From an uncultured Chlorobiaceae bacterium (GTDB taxonomy: Bacteria > Bacteroidota > Chlorobiia > Chlorobiales > Chlorobiaceae): 64,000 nucleotides of DNA. A program made the translations under genes and the position numbers. Below are positions 38,246-48,258 of this stretch, piece after piece. Under the pieces are notes generated by a model, which did not search any database, was not told where the DNA came from, and was given only the letters and a program-made list of their open reading frames with translations. Each line of letters begins with the position of its first letter. The first letter of the stretch is position 1. Where the stretch lies: positions 1-64,000 of the forward strand of contig CAIJGA010000002.1 in assembly GCA_903820085.1 (NCBI GenBank). Reading direction: 5' to 3'.

Positions 38246-38355
38246 CCTCTACGGTTCCTGAAAGGGTGATCATAATGTTTACCGGTTGAGGAGACAAATA
38301 AGAGGGTAACAATTTGCAAAGAATAACTTTTTTCTTACCTTGACACTCTCGTAAC

Positions 38356-38429
38356 GGCGAAGTGGCCGAGTGGTTAGGCAGAGGTCTGCAAAACCTTCTA
38401 CAGCGGTTCGAGTCCGCTCTTCGCCTCCA
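38356..38429 (+). tRNA. tRNA-Cys (anticodon GCA)
   Basis: A 74-base cloverleaf: acceptor GGCGAAG / CTTCGCC, D-arm with GAGTGGTTAGGC, anticodon loop CTGCAAA (GCA), T-arm CGGTTCGAGTCCG, discriminator T and an encoded CCA end. The short variable loop (TACAG region) is normal for Cys. A terminator follows within a few bases. Confidence 0.95.
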
Positions 38430-38434
38430 GCAAC

Positions 38435-38463
38435 AAAAAAGCCTGCGTTATGCAGGCTTTTTT
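38435..38463 (+). terminator. Terminator of tRNA-Cys
   Basis: AAAAAAGCCTGC and GCAGGCTTTTTT pair over 12 bases with a five-base loop, five bases past the tRNA end. The A run lets it serve the converging aminotransferase gene (ending at 38490) too. Confidence 0.88.
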
Positions 38464-38489
38464 GTGTTCTCTTTCAATACACATCTCCT

Positions 38490-39647
38490 CTACCCGATCT
38501 TTTCTGAACCGGAAATGATGGCTTTGATCAGCCTGTCAATGGTCGCGCCATCCATCAGTACGGGAATATTCAAACAGATACTGCTGCGCAGCATGATGCC
38601 GGTCTTTGGCCAGAGCGTTTCAAGATCGGTGTCAGCATACCGGTCGTACTCACCGAGAAGATGCCCCCAAACGCCAGCAAAATGCCAGTCAAGCGCTTCA
38701 GGCAGAATCTTGGTACCGAAACCATGCTCCGTCAGATGTGCTTCGAATTGCAATGCCGCATCACGGTCTCTGACTCTGAAAATCAGGGTATCTCCCTGTG
38801 AACCGGCTTCATCGCTGAAGGGCCGGAAGATAAGGTTGTCGAGATGACGGATCGCATCCTTGATTTTCTTCTTGTTTGCTCTTGATGCTGAAAGAATGGT
38901 CTCAATTTTGGCAAGCTGGGCAAGACCGATTGCTGCGGTCACTTCACTGAGACGCAAATTGAGCCCTTTTGACCGTCTGGGATCTTTGCCTCTCGGCAAT
39001 CCTGGCAGGTGCATGTGGCCGTGATCGGAAAATTCTGCGGCACGGTCGTAAATCTCCTTGTCGTTGGTCACAATAATCCCGCCCTCACCGGTATGGAGCG
39101 TTTTGCCGGCATCAAAGGAGAAGGATGCCACACTGCCAAAGGTACCAAGCTTCTCTCCCTTGTATGAGGCTCCAAGTGCCTGTGCGGCATCCTCAATCAA
39201 GATGAGGCCATGCTTCTTGCAGAGCGCCGACAGCTCATCCATTTTCGGCGAAGCCCACATGGGTATGGCTACAACCGCTTTCGTTGCAGGAGTAATCGCC
39301 TTTTCAACTTCCAGCGGATCGAGATGATAGGTTTCATCAAGCTCAACCGGTACAGGTACCGCGCCGAGTGCACTGATAGCCTCCACCGGAGCAATAAAGG
39401 TCCACGCCGTTGTGATGACTTCATCGCCGGGACCAATCCCAGCACCAGCCAAGGCGCAATGGATTGCTGCAGTGCCAGAAGAGACCGCATGGGCATACTT
39501 CACACCCATCCAGGCGGCAAATTTCTCCTCAAATTCCCTTGCTTTGTAATTGCCCCCGCCGTAACGGTATAAATTGACCTTCTCCCTGCTGAAAAGTTCC
39601 TGTATTTCAGCCAGTTCTTCACGACCGATTAGTTCTGCGCCAGCCAT
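38490..39647 (-). CDS. DegT/DnrJ-family sugar aminotransferase, KdnA-like
   Basis: This 385-residue PLP enzyme transfers an amino group onto a keto or aldehyde sugar. SSGTAAIHCALAGAGIG binds the cofactor phosphate, Asp153 in LIEDAAQALG contacts the PLP ring, and Lys182 in FDAGKTLHTGEGG forms the Schiff base. AEFSDHGHMH and GLNLRLSEVTAAIGLAQL resemble KdnA of Shewanella, which makes 8-amino-3,8-dideoxy-manno-octulosonate (Kdo8N) from an 8-aldehyde made by the Fe-alcohol dehydrogenase KdnB. The very next gene upstream is such a dehydrogenase. Kdo8N as product is inferred; an ordinary sugar transaminase for LPS is the alternative. Confidence 0.8.
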   Translation of the reverse strand: MAGAELIGREELAEIQELFSREKVNLYRYGGGNYKAREFEEKFAAWMGVKYAHAVSSGTAAIHCALAGAGIGPGDEVITTAWTFIAPVEAISALGAVPVPVELDETYHLDPLEVEKAITPATKAVVAIPMWASPKMDELSALCKKHGLILIEDAAQALGASYKGEKLGTFGSVASFSFDAGKTLHTGEGGIIVTNDKEIYDRAAEFSDHGHMHLPGLPRGKDPRRSKGLNLRLSEVTAAIGLAQLAKIETILSASRANKKKIKDAIRHLDNLIFRPFSDEAGSQGDTLIFRVRDRDAALQFEAHLTEHGFGTKILPEALDWHFAGVWGHLLGEYDRYADTDLETLWPKTGIMLRSSICLNIPVLMDGATIDRLIKAIISGSEKIG

Positions 39648-39671
39648 AATGTGGTATCCTGCTCTTTTTAT

Positions 39672-40802
39672 TTAGGTTAATTGAGAAACAACGGCAAATG
39701 CCGATTCTTCAGTAAATTCAACCGGATTACCAGAAAAAGATCCTTTAAGGGCTTCCGATGCGTTCCGGGCAAATTCGGCTACGTTACCCTTGCCATACCC
39801 GTAAGGGACTAGCGAAGGAATCCGGAGCAACCGATAGAGTTCATCCATCTCTTCAAGCAGTTCAATTGTCGCTTCTTTTGGTGAAGGTGTCGAATGCATG
39901 GGATTAAGCAGGGCATATTTTTCATAACCATGGGTATGGTTGTAATGCATGACCTCCTTGAGAAAGATCGCTCCGGCAAGACCGTGCGGCACATGGTGCT
40001 TCACACCAAGATAGTAGGCAAAACCATTGGTTGGGCCGTCTCCGGAGTTCATGAGCGCTGCCGTGCCGCAAACACTGCCAATAGCAAGGTCAAGCCGTGA
40101 CTCTGCCCGGTCGAGCTGGTTCTGCCGCAGCGCGTAAAATGTACGCTGGAATCCTTCGACAGAAAAAATCCGGCTCAAAGCTGTATGCTTTATGGATCCA
40201 AAGCTGTCGACGCAATGCACAAGACTGTCCATAGCCGAAGCAATAACGCTTTCGAGAGGGGCTGTCATCGAAAGTCGGGGATCAATAACCGCTTTTTTCG
40301 GGAAGTTCTTCCGGCTGTTAATACCGAGTTTGCGGCCCTCCACCTCATCAATAAACACAGCATTAAAACTGACTTCGGCACCGCTGCCAAGCAGTGTCGG
40401 GACGGTTACAAGCGGCAGAGGGTCACTGACCCCCGCAGGGAATCCTTTGAGTGAAAGTGCCGGAACGTTGTTCGTCATAAGCAGGGCGATACCTTTGCCC
40501 AAATCGAGTGTGCTTCCTCCGCCTATGGCAACGATAGCATCAGGGGGATTGTTCCTGAAAAATTCAGCAACCGCTTCAAGATGACCGTAAGTAGGCTCTC
40601 CGCCAAATTCATTGCAATAGACAACAGCATTGGAAAATGCCGTTGTCAGGTTTTTTAAAACTTCCTGAAAATAGAGGCTGCCGGCCACGTTGACGTCATA
40701 AATGATACCAGGTTTTTTCACCGATAAGGGCGCCAGATGATCATGGAGCTTCAGTGCTTCGTTAACCCCGATGACCAGATCGGTGGATAAAAAGAAATTC
40801 AT
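39672..40802 (-). CDS. Iron-containing alcohol dehydrogenase, KdnB-like
   Basis: This 376-residue enzyme has the NAD-binding AIGGGSTLDLGKG (about 92-104) and metal ligands Asp192 and His196 in MDSLVHCVD, His273 in HVPHGLAG and a further His at 286-291. The fold matches the group III (Fe) dehydrogenases. It sits 24 bases upstream of the KdnA-like aminotransferase and 12 bases after a CMP-sugar synthetase, so it likely oxidises an octulosonate or related sugar to the aldehyde that the aminotransferase uses. This pair is what Shewanella uses for Kdo8N. The sugar substrate has not been shown here. Confidence 0.8.
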   Translation of the reverse strand: MNFFLSTDLVIGVNEALKLHDHLAPLSVKKPGIIYDVNVAGSLYFQEVLKNLTTAFSNAVVYCNEFGGEPTYGHLEAVAEFFRNNPPDAIVAIGGGSTLDLGKGIALLMTNNVPALSLKGFPAGVSDPLPLVTVPTLLGSGAEVSFNAVFIDEVEGRKLGINSRKNFPKKAVIDPRLSMTAPLESVIASAMDSLVHCVDSFGSIKHTALSRIFSVEGFQRTFYALRQNQLDRAESRLDLAIGSVCGTAALMNSGDGPTNGFAYYLGVKHHVPHGLAGAIFLKEVMHYNHTHGYEKYALLNPMHSTPSPKEATIELLEEMDELYRLLRIPSLVPYGYGKGNVAEFARNASEALKGSFSGNPVEFTEESAFAVVSQLT

Positions 40803-40814
40803 AAAAACAGTGAT

Positions 40815-41528
40815 CTAAAGGTTCTCTGGATTTGCATCCTGCGCGGTCAGGATTTTTTTATACAAGTAATACTCAATTAAATCTATTTCCTCAAGTGTAT
40901 CGATCTCCCAAGTTTGCCAAAACTCCATTTCGTAGGCAGAGAGTTTTTCACCGATTCTATTGCCAAAGGTTGTGAGAATTTCAGGCTTGAAAATATAAAT
41001 GGAGCCATTTTCTATAAACTGTGCCGGACGATCCTGCCGCATGCCCCGGTTGCGGTAATCGAAGTTGACGCTGTCCCACTTTCCTTCCCTTGATTCCCAC
41101 AAGGTAAGATCATCGGCTTTGGTGACCGAAATCAGCGAATCGGCCCCTTCACAAGCAAAAAGCCCGACAGCCCGATCAATATCATCAGGCTTTCGCAAGG
41201 GTGATGTTGCCTGAAGAAAGACAATCGTACTGAGCGGCATATGATAGTCACGCTCAATAACCCCTGCGGCATGCAGGATGGCCGATTCAGAACTTGCCTT
41301 GTCACCGGCAAGTTCCTGCGGACGCTTGATCACTTCTGCCCCATAGTCAGAAGCAACGGCGGCAATAGCTTCGTCGTCCGTTGTCACAAAAACCTTCTCG
41401 ACAGAGGTCGAAGCCAAGGCCTGTAAAACAGTCCAGGCAAGCAAAGGTTTTCCCGCTACAGGATAAATATTCTTCTCTTTCAGTCCTTTAGACCCGCCTC
41501 GTGCAGGTATGATTGCTACGGTATGCAT
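40815..41528 (-). CDS. CMP-sugar synthetase (NeuA/KdsB-like cytidylyltransferase)
   Basis: From the ATG at 41528 (237 residues) it begins with [17 protein letters not shown], the nucleotide loop of CMP-N-acylneuraminate and CMP-Kdo synthetases, followed by [13 protein letters not shown] and [14 protein letters not shown]. Such enzymes activate acidic 2-keto sugars with CTP, after which a transferase uses the CMP-sugar. Motifs look closer to NeuA than to KdsB. In this cassette it would activate an aminated octulosonate or a nonulosonate. A TTG-led extension to 41555 would overlap the neighbouring gene and is less likely. Confidence 0.82.
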   Translation of the reverse strand: MHTVAIIPARGGSKGLKEKNIYPVAGKPLLAWTVLQALASTSVEKVFVTTDDEAIAAVASDYGAEVIKRPQELAGDKASSESAILHAAGVIERDYHMPLSTIVFLQATSPLRKPDDIDRAVGLFACEGADSLISVTKADDLTLWESREGKWDSVNFDYRNRGMRQDRPAQFIENGSIYIFKPEILTTFGNRIGEKLSAYEMEFWQTWEIDTLEEIDLIEYYLYKKILTAQDANPENL

Positions 41529-41551
41529 AAAAAATAGTTGCGTTTTTAGTG

Positions 41552-42508
41552 TCAACCATCGATCACCTGCCGGCAGACCTCCGCTATTTTTCTTGCTGCG
41601 GCTTTATTCTGTAACGGGGTTAGCGATTTTAACTCGTCAGGCTCCAGGCCGCAATGCACAATCTTGTTCAGGGCAGAACCTACAAAAATCGTGGATGAAA
41701 ACTGTGCAATCAGCATCCGGGAGTTGGCAATCATCTCTTCGGTTTTGCCTTCACTGAAAACAAGGCTATCGGGAGCGTAACGCTCAATTTCCCTTGTTGC
41801 CCTTTCAATATTTTCGTTGGGATGCAGCTTGAAAAGAAGCTGGCCACCATCAGCTATTTCAAGATACTTCCTGATGTTTTTGAGGCGGTTCTCGTAAATA
41901 AAGGTTTCACGGTTGTCCGATGTACAGACAAGTACGTAATCATGATGGACGAAATCATTCTGGAGATACTTATCGCAATTGTCGAAGTTAGGAATGCTGG
42001 TTACCTCAATCTTGGCGGGACTGACCCCCTTGCGGATAAAAAGCTCACGATACCCTTCACTGGCAACACAGAATTTTTCATAGGCATCCGACAGCCCCGT
42101 TGTGGCCGTACCGGCAATCCAGCGGGGAACCCACTGAAAGTTTCGGGCGAAATGAAAAAGGATGGTTTCAGGTTCAGTCATCCCTTCCTGAACCAGTACA
42201 ATTTTCTTTCGTCGGATATGTTTCGGTACAATGAGATCTGTACAGGTCACAACCAGATCATAAGCATGTGCAAGACCGCCGATATCAAGCTTCAGGTGGT
42301 TGGAACGCAGATAGTCAAGCGTACGCTGCGAACGCTTCCGACCCATGATGGTGAACTCAAGCAACCCCCTGTCACTGGCTGATCCGAGTAGACCGTCACT
42401 GAAAAACGGTGAAAAATACTGGTCATAATCCAGCAAACACCCGGCAATCTGATGCATCTGGGTCGTCTGGTTCATCGAACCGCAAATAAATAATACCTTC
42501 TTCTTCAT
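41552..42508 (-). CDS. Glycosyltransferase-like protein of the sugar cassette
   Basis: This 318-residue protein has a GT-B-like layout: an N-terminal Rossmann half ([27 protein letters not shown]), a middle [10 protein letters not shown] linker and a C-terminal half with FKLHPNE and [18 protein letters not shown], a pattern of CDP-glycerol/CMP-sugar type transferases. I infer that it transfers the CMP-activated sugar made by its neighbour. The start overlaps the stop of the upstream membrane protein by four bases (ATGA), so translation is coupled. Confidence 0.6.
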   Translation of the reverse strand: MKKKVLFICGSMNQTTQMHQIAGCLLDYDQYFSPFFSDGLLGSASDRGLLEFTIMGRKRSQRTLDYLRSNHLKLDIGGLAHAYDLVVTCTDLIVPKHIRRKKIVLVQEGMTEPETILFHFARNFQWVPRWIAGTATTGLSDAYEKFCVASEGYRELFIRKGVSPAKIEVTSIPNFDNCDKYLQNDFVHHDYVLVCTSDNRETFIYENRLKNIRKYLEIADGGQLLFKLHPNENIERATREIERYAPDSLVFSEGKTEEMIANSRMLIAQFSSTIFVGSALNKIVHCGLEPDELKSLTPLQNKAAARKIAEVCRQVIDG

Positions 42509-43566
42509 GAATCTCCCTGACTGACTCCTTCTGCATCATGCAGATGAACCCCTGAAAAAAACATGACACCGTAACCGACTGCATACCAGAGAAGTTCTTT
42601 GAATCGCCGCAACAGCACAAATGCCCCATAATCCTCAATATTATGCATGCCTAGCGCCTGAAAAAACAAGCGATATCCCACTTCCTGAACACCCAGTCCG
42701 GAGGGAATGAAAAAGAACAGGGCCCGTAGCATGGTAATGGCCGTATCCATCGAAAGTACCTGCAAAAAAGAGATCTCGACCCCAAGCAATCGTAATATAA
42801 TATAACTCTCAATGGCAAGCATGAACCATGCAAGGATATAAACAAGCAAGACAAAAACCAATCGGCCGGCAAACGGAGTCTCGAAACTTTTCAGCTCTAC
42901 ATCGGTATCAAGAAATCCTGCCTCCTTTGCAAGCAGCCAGCTCTTCACCTTCTTGAATGGCACAAACATCAAAAGCCTGTGCACATTGTGTGCGGCACTT
43001 CCGTCAAGCAGCAGCAGCAGAAAAAAAAGAAAGAGAAGAAAAACCACGATGCCGGCTCCAAGCATAATATAGCCAAGCACTGGGACTGGAAATATGGGAA
43101 TTGCAACCGATTGCAAAAGCGAAAATCCGGCTATTGCACCGATAATGGTATAGAGACCCTGAGCAACTCCAAGCATGAGTTTGCGCACTGCAACGCTTGC
43201 TATGGCGGCAGGAAGAGGAATCCCCATAAAACGATTACAGAGAAAAGGACGCAGAGGTTCACCGATAGCCATCCCGGCAGGAAGTGTCATGGATATGGTT
43301 TCGGCTATAAACTGTATTTTCAGGAGCTTGAAAAATGGAATCGCGGATATGCTCGGAGGAAAAACCCTTATCCATGCAAAAGTTTCAAGAACATGAAGAC
43401 CAAGAAAAGGCAAAAGAATAAATGCCGAGGAGAAACCGATTGACGAAATTTTTCCAATCACACCAGCAAGATCAATTTGGCGAAACTGAAACACAATAAG
43501 TAACATGCCGAGACCAAGACCGATATACCCCGCCACAGCACCACTTGATTTTTTCGTCGTTTGCAT
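42505..43566 (-). CDS. Flippase-like / LPG-synthase TM-domain membrane protein
   Basis: This 353-residue integral membrane protein has about seven or eight hydrophobic helices and the family PF03706-type pattern (segment AETISMTLPAGMAIGEPLRPF and the late FFIPSGLGVQEVGYRLFF). Relatives include the membrane part of MprF and proteins thought to move lipid-linked sugars. It heads the five-gene cassette with the transferase, so lipid or glycan flipping is plausible but not shown. Confidence 0.75.
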   Translation of the reverse strand: MQTTKKSSGAVAGYIGLGLGMLLIVFQFRQIDLAGVIGKISSIGFSSAFILLPFLGLHVLETFAWIRVFPPSISAIPFFKLLKIQFIAETISMTLPAGMAIGEPLRPFLCNRFMGIPLPAAIASVAVRKLMLGVAQGLYTIIGAIAGFSLLQSVAIPIFPVPVLGYIMLGAGIVVFLLFLFFLLLLLDGSAAHNVHRLLMFVPFKKVKSWLLAKEAGFLDTDVELKSFETPFAGRLVFVLLVYILAWFMLAIESYIILRLLGVEISFLQVLSMDTAITMLRALFFFIPSGLGVQEVGYRLFFQALGMHNIEDYGAFVLLRRFKELLWYAVGYGVMFFSGVHLHDAEGVSQGDS

Positions 43567-43784
43567 AAAAATCAGGAAACAAAGCTAAAAAAATACAAAA
43601 AAGTCATTTGCACAATTTGCAAAGATACTAATGTATGGTTAAATATTTATTATTCATTAAGATTGCCGATAATAGCCTTTTTGAGGATTTAGTGCTCAAC
43701 TGAATACCTCCCTTATGGCACCCCTTAGAGTTCCGGGCTTTCCTCCCTTTAGGGGGATCTAACACAAGTAAAAATCTCTTGCTG

Positions 43785-45617
43785 ATGGGACTTATCAATC
43801 CTGACTTTCAGACACTGCCTGAGCTCTTTTCCTCTGTCTTCTACCATTTCAGGGGGCAGGAGTCCAAATTTCCAATTGCCAGGAAAATCAATGGAGTGTA
43901 TGAGCCTATCTCGTATGATGCATTTGAAAATGATGTCCGCTCTCTTTCAGCCTTTCTGAAACATAACGGCATCACTCCAAAAGAACGGGTTGCCATTCTT
44001 TCTGAAAACAGGCCCGGATGGTATCTGGCCGATATGGCAATTCTGAATATTGGCGCAATCAATGTACCGCTCTACCCCTCCTTGCCAGCCAACCAGATTG
44101 AATACATCCTCAACAACTGCAGCACAAAGGCGATCATCGTCTCAAACATGCTTCAGCTTGGCAAAATCCTTTCAATCTGGCAAAACCTTCCGGAGTTGAC
44201 TCTTGTTGTAGTCATGAATCGCCTTGAGGAGCCGATCGAAGAGGTTCTTGACCTTAACCAGGCAAAGGCGCTTGGCGAGAAAATCCTTGAAGAAAAACCA
44301 TGGTTCATGGAAGGGGCGCCGGTCGAACCCGACGATGTTGCTACCATCATCTACACATCCGGCACCACAGGGCTGCCGAAAGGGGTTATGCTTACACACC
44401 GGAATATTTGTGAAAACGTCAAATCCTGCTCTGCAATTATCCGCCTCGATGAATCCGACTGTGGTCTTTCATTTCTGCCTCTCTCCCACGCCTACGAACG
44501 AACCGGCGGTTATTACCTGCTCTTCTCCTGCGGAGCAAGCATTTATCTGGCCGAAAGTATTGAAACAATTTCGCTGAACATGTCGGAAGCCAGTCCAACC
44601 ATTATCTTTACCGTTCCAAGACTATTCGACCGCATCAAAATAACCATACTTAAACAGATTGCTGTTCAAAGCCCCATAAAGCAGAAAATATTCTATTGGG
44701 CGGTGAAAACAGGAGAAAACTATCACAAGGCAATCAATGAAAAAGGTTCTGCAGGAAAGATTCTTTCCGTGCAGCATCTCTTGGCCGAGAAGCTTGTCTA
44801 TAGTAAAATCAAAACAAAATTCGGCGGAAGGCTGCGCTATTTTGTTTCCGGAGGGGCTGCCCTGCCGCAAAAGATCGGTGAATTTTTTCAGGCGCTTGAT
44901 ATCAATATTCTTGAAGGATTTGGCCTTACAGAGACCTCACCGGTAACCCATGTCAACAGGCCGGAAAAGATCAAGTATGGCACCGTTGGGCCAGCCGTTG
45001 ACAATGTCCAGGTCAAGATTGCCGGTGATGGCGAAATCCTGCTCAAGGGCCCCAATATCATGAAAGGATACTGGAATGATGATGCGGCCACAAAAGAAGT
45101 TATCAAGGATGGATGGTTTTATACCGGCGACATTGGAGTCATTGACCGGGATGGCTACTTAAAGATAACCGATCGCAAAAAACATATCATCGTCACCACT
45201 GGCGGAAAAAATATCGCCCCCATGCCCATCGAAAACCTGATTTCCGACAGTCCGTACGTTGATCAGGTCGTTGTAATTGGCGAAAAAAGACCATTTCTGA
45301 TCGCCCTTATTGTGCCTGATTTCAATATTCTCAAGGAGTTTGCCGCCTCAGAAGGAATTGTGACCGCTACCACCAGGGAGTTGATTGAGCACAAAAGCGT
45401 TCAACTGATTTTTGAAAAACTCATGCGTACCGTTTCACGGCAGCTTGCAACCCATGAAAAGGTACGCAAGTTCCTGCTGGTGGATACCCCGTTCACCATT
45501 GAAAACGGTCAGATGACCCCGACCATGAAACTTAAGCGCAAGGAAATTAATGCAAGGTATGTCGCCGAGATCAACAAGGTCTACAATGCCCTGAACATGG
45601 TTTATAATACCGAGTAG
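43785..45617 (+). CDS. Long-chain acyl-CoA synthetase (AMP-forming)
   Basis: From the ATG at 43785 this is a 610-residue adenylate-forming enzyme. It activates a fatty acid via acyl-AMP to acyl-CoA. The core motif [20 protein letters not shown] and the YTGDIG and DRKKHIIVT segments are present. Length and the [13 protein letters not shown] motif match bacterial long-chain acyl-CoA synthetases (FAA1-like) with the C-terminal extension. Its natural role in green sulfur bacteria could be lipid recycling or wax and ester synthesis. Confidence 0.88.
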   Translation: MGLINPDFQTLPELFSSVFYHFRGQESKFPIARKINGVYEPISYDAFENDVRSLSAFLKHNGITPKERVAILSENRPGWYLADMAILNIGAINVPLYPSLPANQIEYILNNCSTKAIIVSNMLQLGKILSIWQNLPELTLVVVMNRLEEPIEEVLDLNQAKALGEKILEEKPWFMEGAPVEPDDVATIIYTSGTTGLPKGVMLTHRNICENVKSCSAIIRLDESDCGLSFLPLSHAYERTGGYYLLFSCGASIYLAESIETISLNMSEASPTIIFTVPRLFDRIKITILKQIAVQSPIKQKIFYWAVKTGENYHKAINEKGSAGKILSVQHLLAEKLVYSKIKTKFGGRLRYFVSGGAALPQKIGEFFQALDINILEGFGLTETSPVTHVNRPEKIKYGTVGPAVDNVQVKIAGDGEILLKGPNIMKGYWNDDAATKEVIKDGWFYTGDIGVIDRDGYLKITDRKKHIIVTTGGKNIAPMPIENLISDSPYVDQVVVIGEKRPFLIALIVPDFNILKEFAASEGIVTATTRELIEHKSVQLIFEKLMRTVSRQLATHEKVRKFLLVDTPFTIENGQMTPTMKLKRKEINARYVAEINKVYNALNMVYNTE

Positions 45618-45621
45618 GCTA

Positions 45622-46461
45622 TCAGCTTCCTTTGATTTTGAGCCGCTTCGGAGCGTCCTGTTCGGCGCTCTCATGGCGCTCCACCAACCCCTCGCTGATG
45701 AGATCACTGACTATATCCTGAAGATTCCAGGGACAATCGGCATATTTTTCTTCAATCTCTTCAAGGAACATGCCTTCGGCATGAATGAGCTCCTTGATAA
45801 GCCTCCCGCGATACCAACGCTTTGAACCCTGAAACTTTGACTGCCTGGTCAGCGGGCGGATGCCGGTGTTTCGGCTGGTGAGAAAGAGAGAGCCGTAGTC
45901 CATAAGGGCATTGTGCCACTCGCGGCTCCGGCCTTCGGGCAGAAGCAACTCCGCAACGGACTGCATCTGCGGTTTCGAAATATCTACCGGAAGAGCAAAT
46001 TCATGAATGATGATCCGGCGGATATTGGTATCGACAGCAGCAGCATCCAGATTGTCGGCAAAGACCGGAATGGAACGGCAAGTGTAGTCACCGATGCCGG
46101 GAAGTGATTTAAGCAGCTGTGGAGCGGCAGGCACCACCCCGTTAAAACGCTCCATAATAACCTTTGCGCAGCTCTGAAGCCTCTGGCCTCGCGAGTTGTA
46201 GCCAAGACCACTCCAGAGCAGAAGCACATCCCTGAGCGAGGCTGAGGCAAGGGCTTCGGTATCGGGAAAACGGTGCATCCATGCCGTAAATTTACCGGCT
46301 ACCCGTTCTGCCTGTGTCTGCTGCAGCATGATTTCACTAACCATAACAGCGTACCGGTCGGTAGTCTCCCTCCAGGGAAAGCTCCTTCTGTTAAGCTGGT
46401 AAAAATCGAAAATCTTTTGACGGAACAGTTCGATATGCTGACTATTCAAGTCCAATGTCAT
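45622..46461 (-). CDS. mutY: MutY-type adenine DNA glycosylase without Fe-S cluster cysteines
   Basis: From the ATG at 46461 this is a 279-residue protein. The HhH-GPD domain is intact: [23 protein letters not shown] with catalytic Glu43, the helix-hairpin-helix [11 protein letters not shown], and the general Asp144 in AVDTNIRR, so adenine opposite 8-oxoguanine would be removed. The four-Cys cluster loop that follows in MutY and Nth is missing: only three scattered Cys (98, 128, 243) remain, and the C-terminal NUDIX-like 8-oxoG-recognition domain is replaced by about 65 residues with a winged-helix look. The longer frame to 46623 runs into rplS. A distinct specificity is possible. Confidence 0.75.
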   Translation of the reverse strand: MTLDLNSQHIELFRQKIFDFYQLNRRSFPWRETTDRYAVMVSEIMLQQTQAERVAGKFTAWMHRFPDTEALASASLRDVLLLWSGLGYNSRGQRLQSCAKVIMERFNGVVPAAPQLLKSLPGIGDYTCRSIPVFADNLDAAAVDTNIRRIIIHEFALPVDISKPQMQSVAELLLPEGRSREWHNALMDYGSLFLTSRNTGIRPLTRQSKFQGSKRWYRGRLIKELIHAEGMFLEEIEEKYADCPWNLQDIVSDLISEGLVERHESAEQDAPKRLKIKGS

Positions 46462-46565
46462 TCGGTGAAATGATAGGAGTATGCGCAACGGTATGAACTC
46501 CCTGATCTTGTAAAAAAAAGGATATGCCGGGCATCGGGTGGTCAATGGTGGGGAAAAAAAGAAAA

Positions 46566-46590
46566 TCCAGCCGGGATAAAACCGGCCGGA
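46566..46590 (-). terminator. Terminator of the ffh-rplS operon
   Basis: On the minus strand TCCGGCCGG and CCGGCTGGA pair over nine bases with one mismatch around a seven-base loop, followed by TTTTCTTTTTTT. It lies 16 bases past the rplS stop. Confidence 0.6.
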
Positions 46591-46606
46591 CTCAGCGAAT
46601 AAAAGC

Positions 46607-46969
46607 TTATGCTTTTTCCACAATCTTGCGTTCCTTGACTTTCAGTGCAGCCTTGCCTGTACGTTTGCGCAGATAGAACAGTTTTGCCCTTCTTGCCTTG
46701 CCATGCTTGATCACCGTAACACTCTCAATATTTGGGGAGTTGACCGGAATAATCCTTTCAACACCGACACCATGAGAAATTTTTCGCACAGTGATGGTTT
46801 TGTTACCGCCAGCACCCCTGTCGCTGATAACAATACCCTCGAAAGCCTGAAGTCTTTCCTTTTCGCCCTCAATAACCTTCAACTGAATCTTGACGGTATC
46901 ACCCGGATTGATTTCCGGAAAATCTGTAACGGCCTGAGTGGCTTCAACCAACTTGATTAACTGATCCAT
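46607..46969 (-). CDS. rplS: 50S ribosomal protein L19
   Basis: L19 sits at the interface of the ribosomal subunits. The 120-residue protein has the [20 protein letters not shown]-like KOW region, [20 protein letters not shown] and the basic [11 protein letters not shown] tail. It closes the operon rpsP-rimM-trmD-rplS, an order widely kept in bacteria. Confidence 0.97.
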   Translation of the reverse strand: MDQLIKLVEATQAVTDFPEINPGDTVKIQLKVIEGEKERLQAFEGIVISDRGAGGNKTITVRKISHGVGVERIIPVNSPNIESVTVIKHGKARRAKLFYLRKRTGKAALKVKERKIVEKA

Positions 46970-46989
46970 GACAACTGTACTGTTTTACG

Positions 46990-47730
46990 TTATTTTTTCT
47001 TTAACTCTAAAAATTCTTGATCAAGAAGATCGGGCCTGCGCTGACGTGTTCGCTCAAGAGCATTTTCGTTGCGCCACTGCTCGATATTGCTGTGATGTCC
47101 CCCCATAAGTACTTCTGGCACCTTCATGCCCCTGAATTCTGCCGGACGGGTATAATAGGTACAATCAAGCAGTCCCGTCTGAAAAGAATCGGTCAAAGCC
47201 GATTCACTGTCACCGAGAACACCCGGGATAACCCTCACCACAGCATCCATCAAAAAGAGTGCCGGTATCTCCCCTCCTGAAACCACAACATCACCGATGG
47301 ATATCTCCATGGTAATCAAATTCTGGCGGATTCTTTCATCAATAGCCTTATAATGACCACAGAGAATAATCAGATTTTTCATTCTTGAAAGCCTGTTCGC
47401 CGTAGACTGCCCAAACAGTTCTCCATCTGGAGTAAGAAAAATCACCTCATCATACCCTCTTTCGGCCTGAAGCGCTTCTATACAGGCAAACACCGGTTCC
47501 GGACGAAGCACCATCCCTGCACCACCTCCGAAAGGCGAATCATCAACCTGCTTGTACTTGCCCAATCCGTAATCATGCAAATTATGGAGATGAATTTCCG
47601 CATGTTTTTTTTTGCGTGCAATGCTTAACAATCCATTATCAAGCGCTGAATCAAAAAAACCGGGAATGACGGAAATCACATCAATCCTTATGGCATTCAT
47701 GAGCTGAGAAGGGTTTTCAGACGCAGCCAT
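46990..47730 (-). CDS. trmD: tRNA (guanine-37-N1) methyltransferase
   Basis: TrmD makes m1G37 next to the anticodon, preventing +1 frameshifts. The 246-residue protein shows the knot motifs [22 protein letters not shown] and [19 protein letters not shown]. The first ATG directly follows the rimM stop; an internal ATG at 47700 would fit the usual N-terminus ([12 protein letters not shown]) better and gives 236 residues. Confidence 0.95.
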   Translation of the reverse strand: MAASENPSQLMNAIRIDVISVIPGFFDSALDNGLLSIARKKKHAEIHLHNLHDYGLGKYKQVDDSPFGGGAGMVLRPEPVFACIEALQAERGYDEVIFLTPDGELFGQSTANRLSRMKNLIILCGHYKAIDERIRQNLITMEISIGDVVVSGGEIPALFLMDAVVRVIPGVLGDSESALTDSFQTGLLDCTYYTRPAEFRGMKVPEVLMGGHHSNIEQWRNENALERTRQRRPDLLDQEFLELKKK

Positions 47731-48234
47731 TTACAGAAATTCCTCAAATCGTGGTATAACCATGTACTGTTCACGAAGATTAAACTCTTCAACAAACTCG
47801 TCTATGGCCGGCAACAGAATCTTTCTTTCGCCAATCTGAACTTCATAGACGTCATGCGCCGGCATGGTAATCACCTTGGTTACAACACCGACCTCACTTC
47901 GATTGCAGTCAAGAACCTTCATACCGATTATCTCATGAAGATAGGCGCGGTTAGCCGGTTGTGGCCAAAGCTGGTCTTCAGTAACAAACAATTTCCAGCC
48001 GGCAACCGCCTCAGCTTTTTCCATGCTGTCAATACCTTCAAAGAACAACCATGCAAAACCTCCGGCAAGAGCGGCCTTCTGTACCGTTAACCGCTCTACC
48101 GAATCGACGGACTTTCCCGCATAATACTCCTTGCGGGAAAGAAAACTTTCAGGGAAATCGGTAACCGGCTCCACTTTCACTTCACCCTTCAACCCTTTCG
48201 GCTTGAGAATGATACCTGTCAGATAGAGTTCCAT
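47731..48234 (-). CDS. rimM: Ribosome maturation factor RimM
   Basis: RimM assists 16S rRNA processing and 30S head assembly and binds S19. At 167 residues it has the N-terminal GIILKPKGLKGEVKVEP strand pair, the FFEGIDSMEKAEAVAG middle and the C-terminal PRC-barrel with DVYEVQI and LPAIDEFV. It lies between rpsP and trmD; the trmD start follows its stop directly. Confidence 0.95.
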   Translation of the reverse strand: MELYLTGIILKPKGLKGEVKVEPVTDFPESFLSRKEYYAGKSVDSVERLTVQKAALAGGFAWLFFEGIDSMEKAEAVAGWKLFVTEDQLWPQPANRAYLHEIIGMKVLDCNRSEVGVVTKVITMPAHDVYEVQIGERKILLPAIDEFVEEFNLREQYMVIPRFEEFL

Positions 48235-48258
48235 ACTGACCTCACCGTAAAGAACTGA

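Noticed and set aside
38190-38273. 27-codon minus-strand frame rich in Pro, Ala and Glu
   Set aside because: It reads like coding sequence, but it has no ribosome-binding site, contains the hairpin arms and is too short to support.
38356-43566. Genomic island inserted at tRNA-Cys
   Set aside because: The sugar cassette lies next to the tRNA, but I found no integrase, no repeat of the tRNA 3' end at the far side and no clear change in composition.
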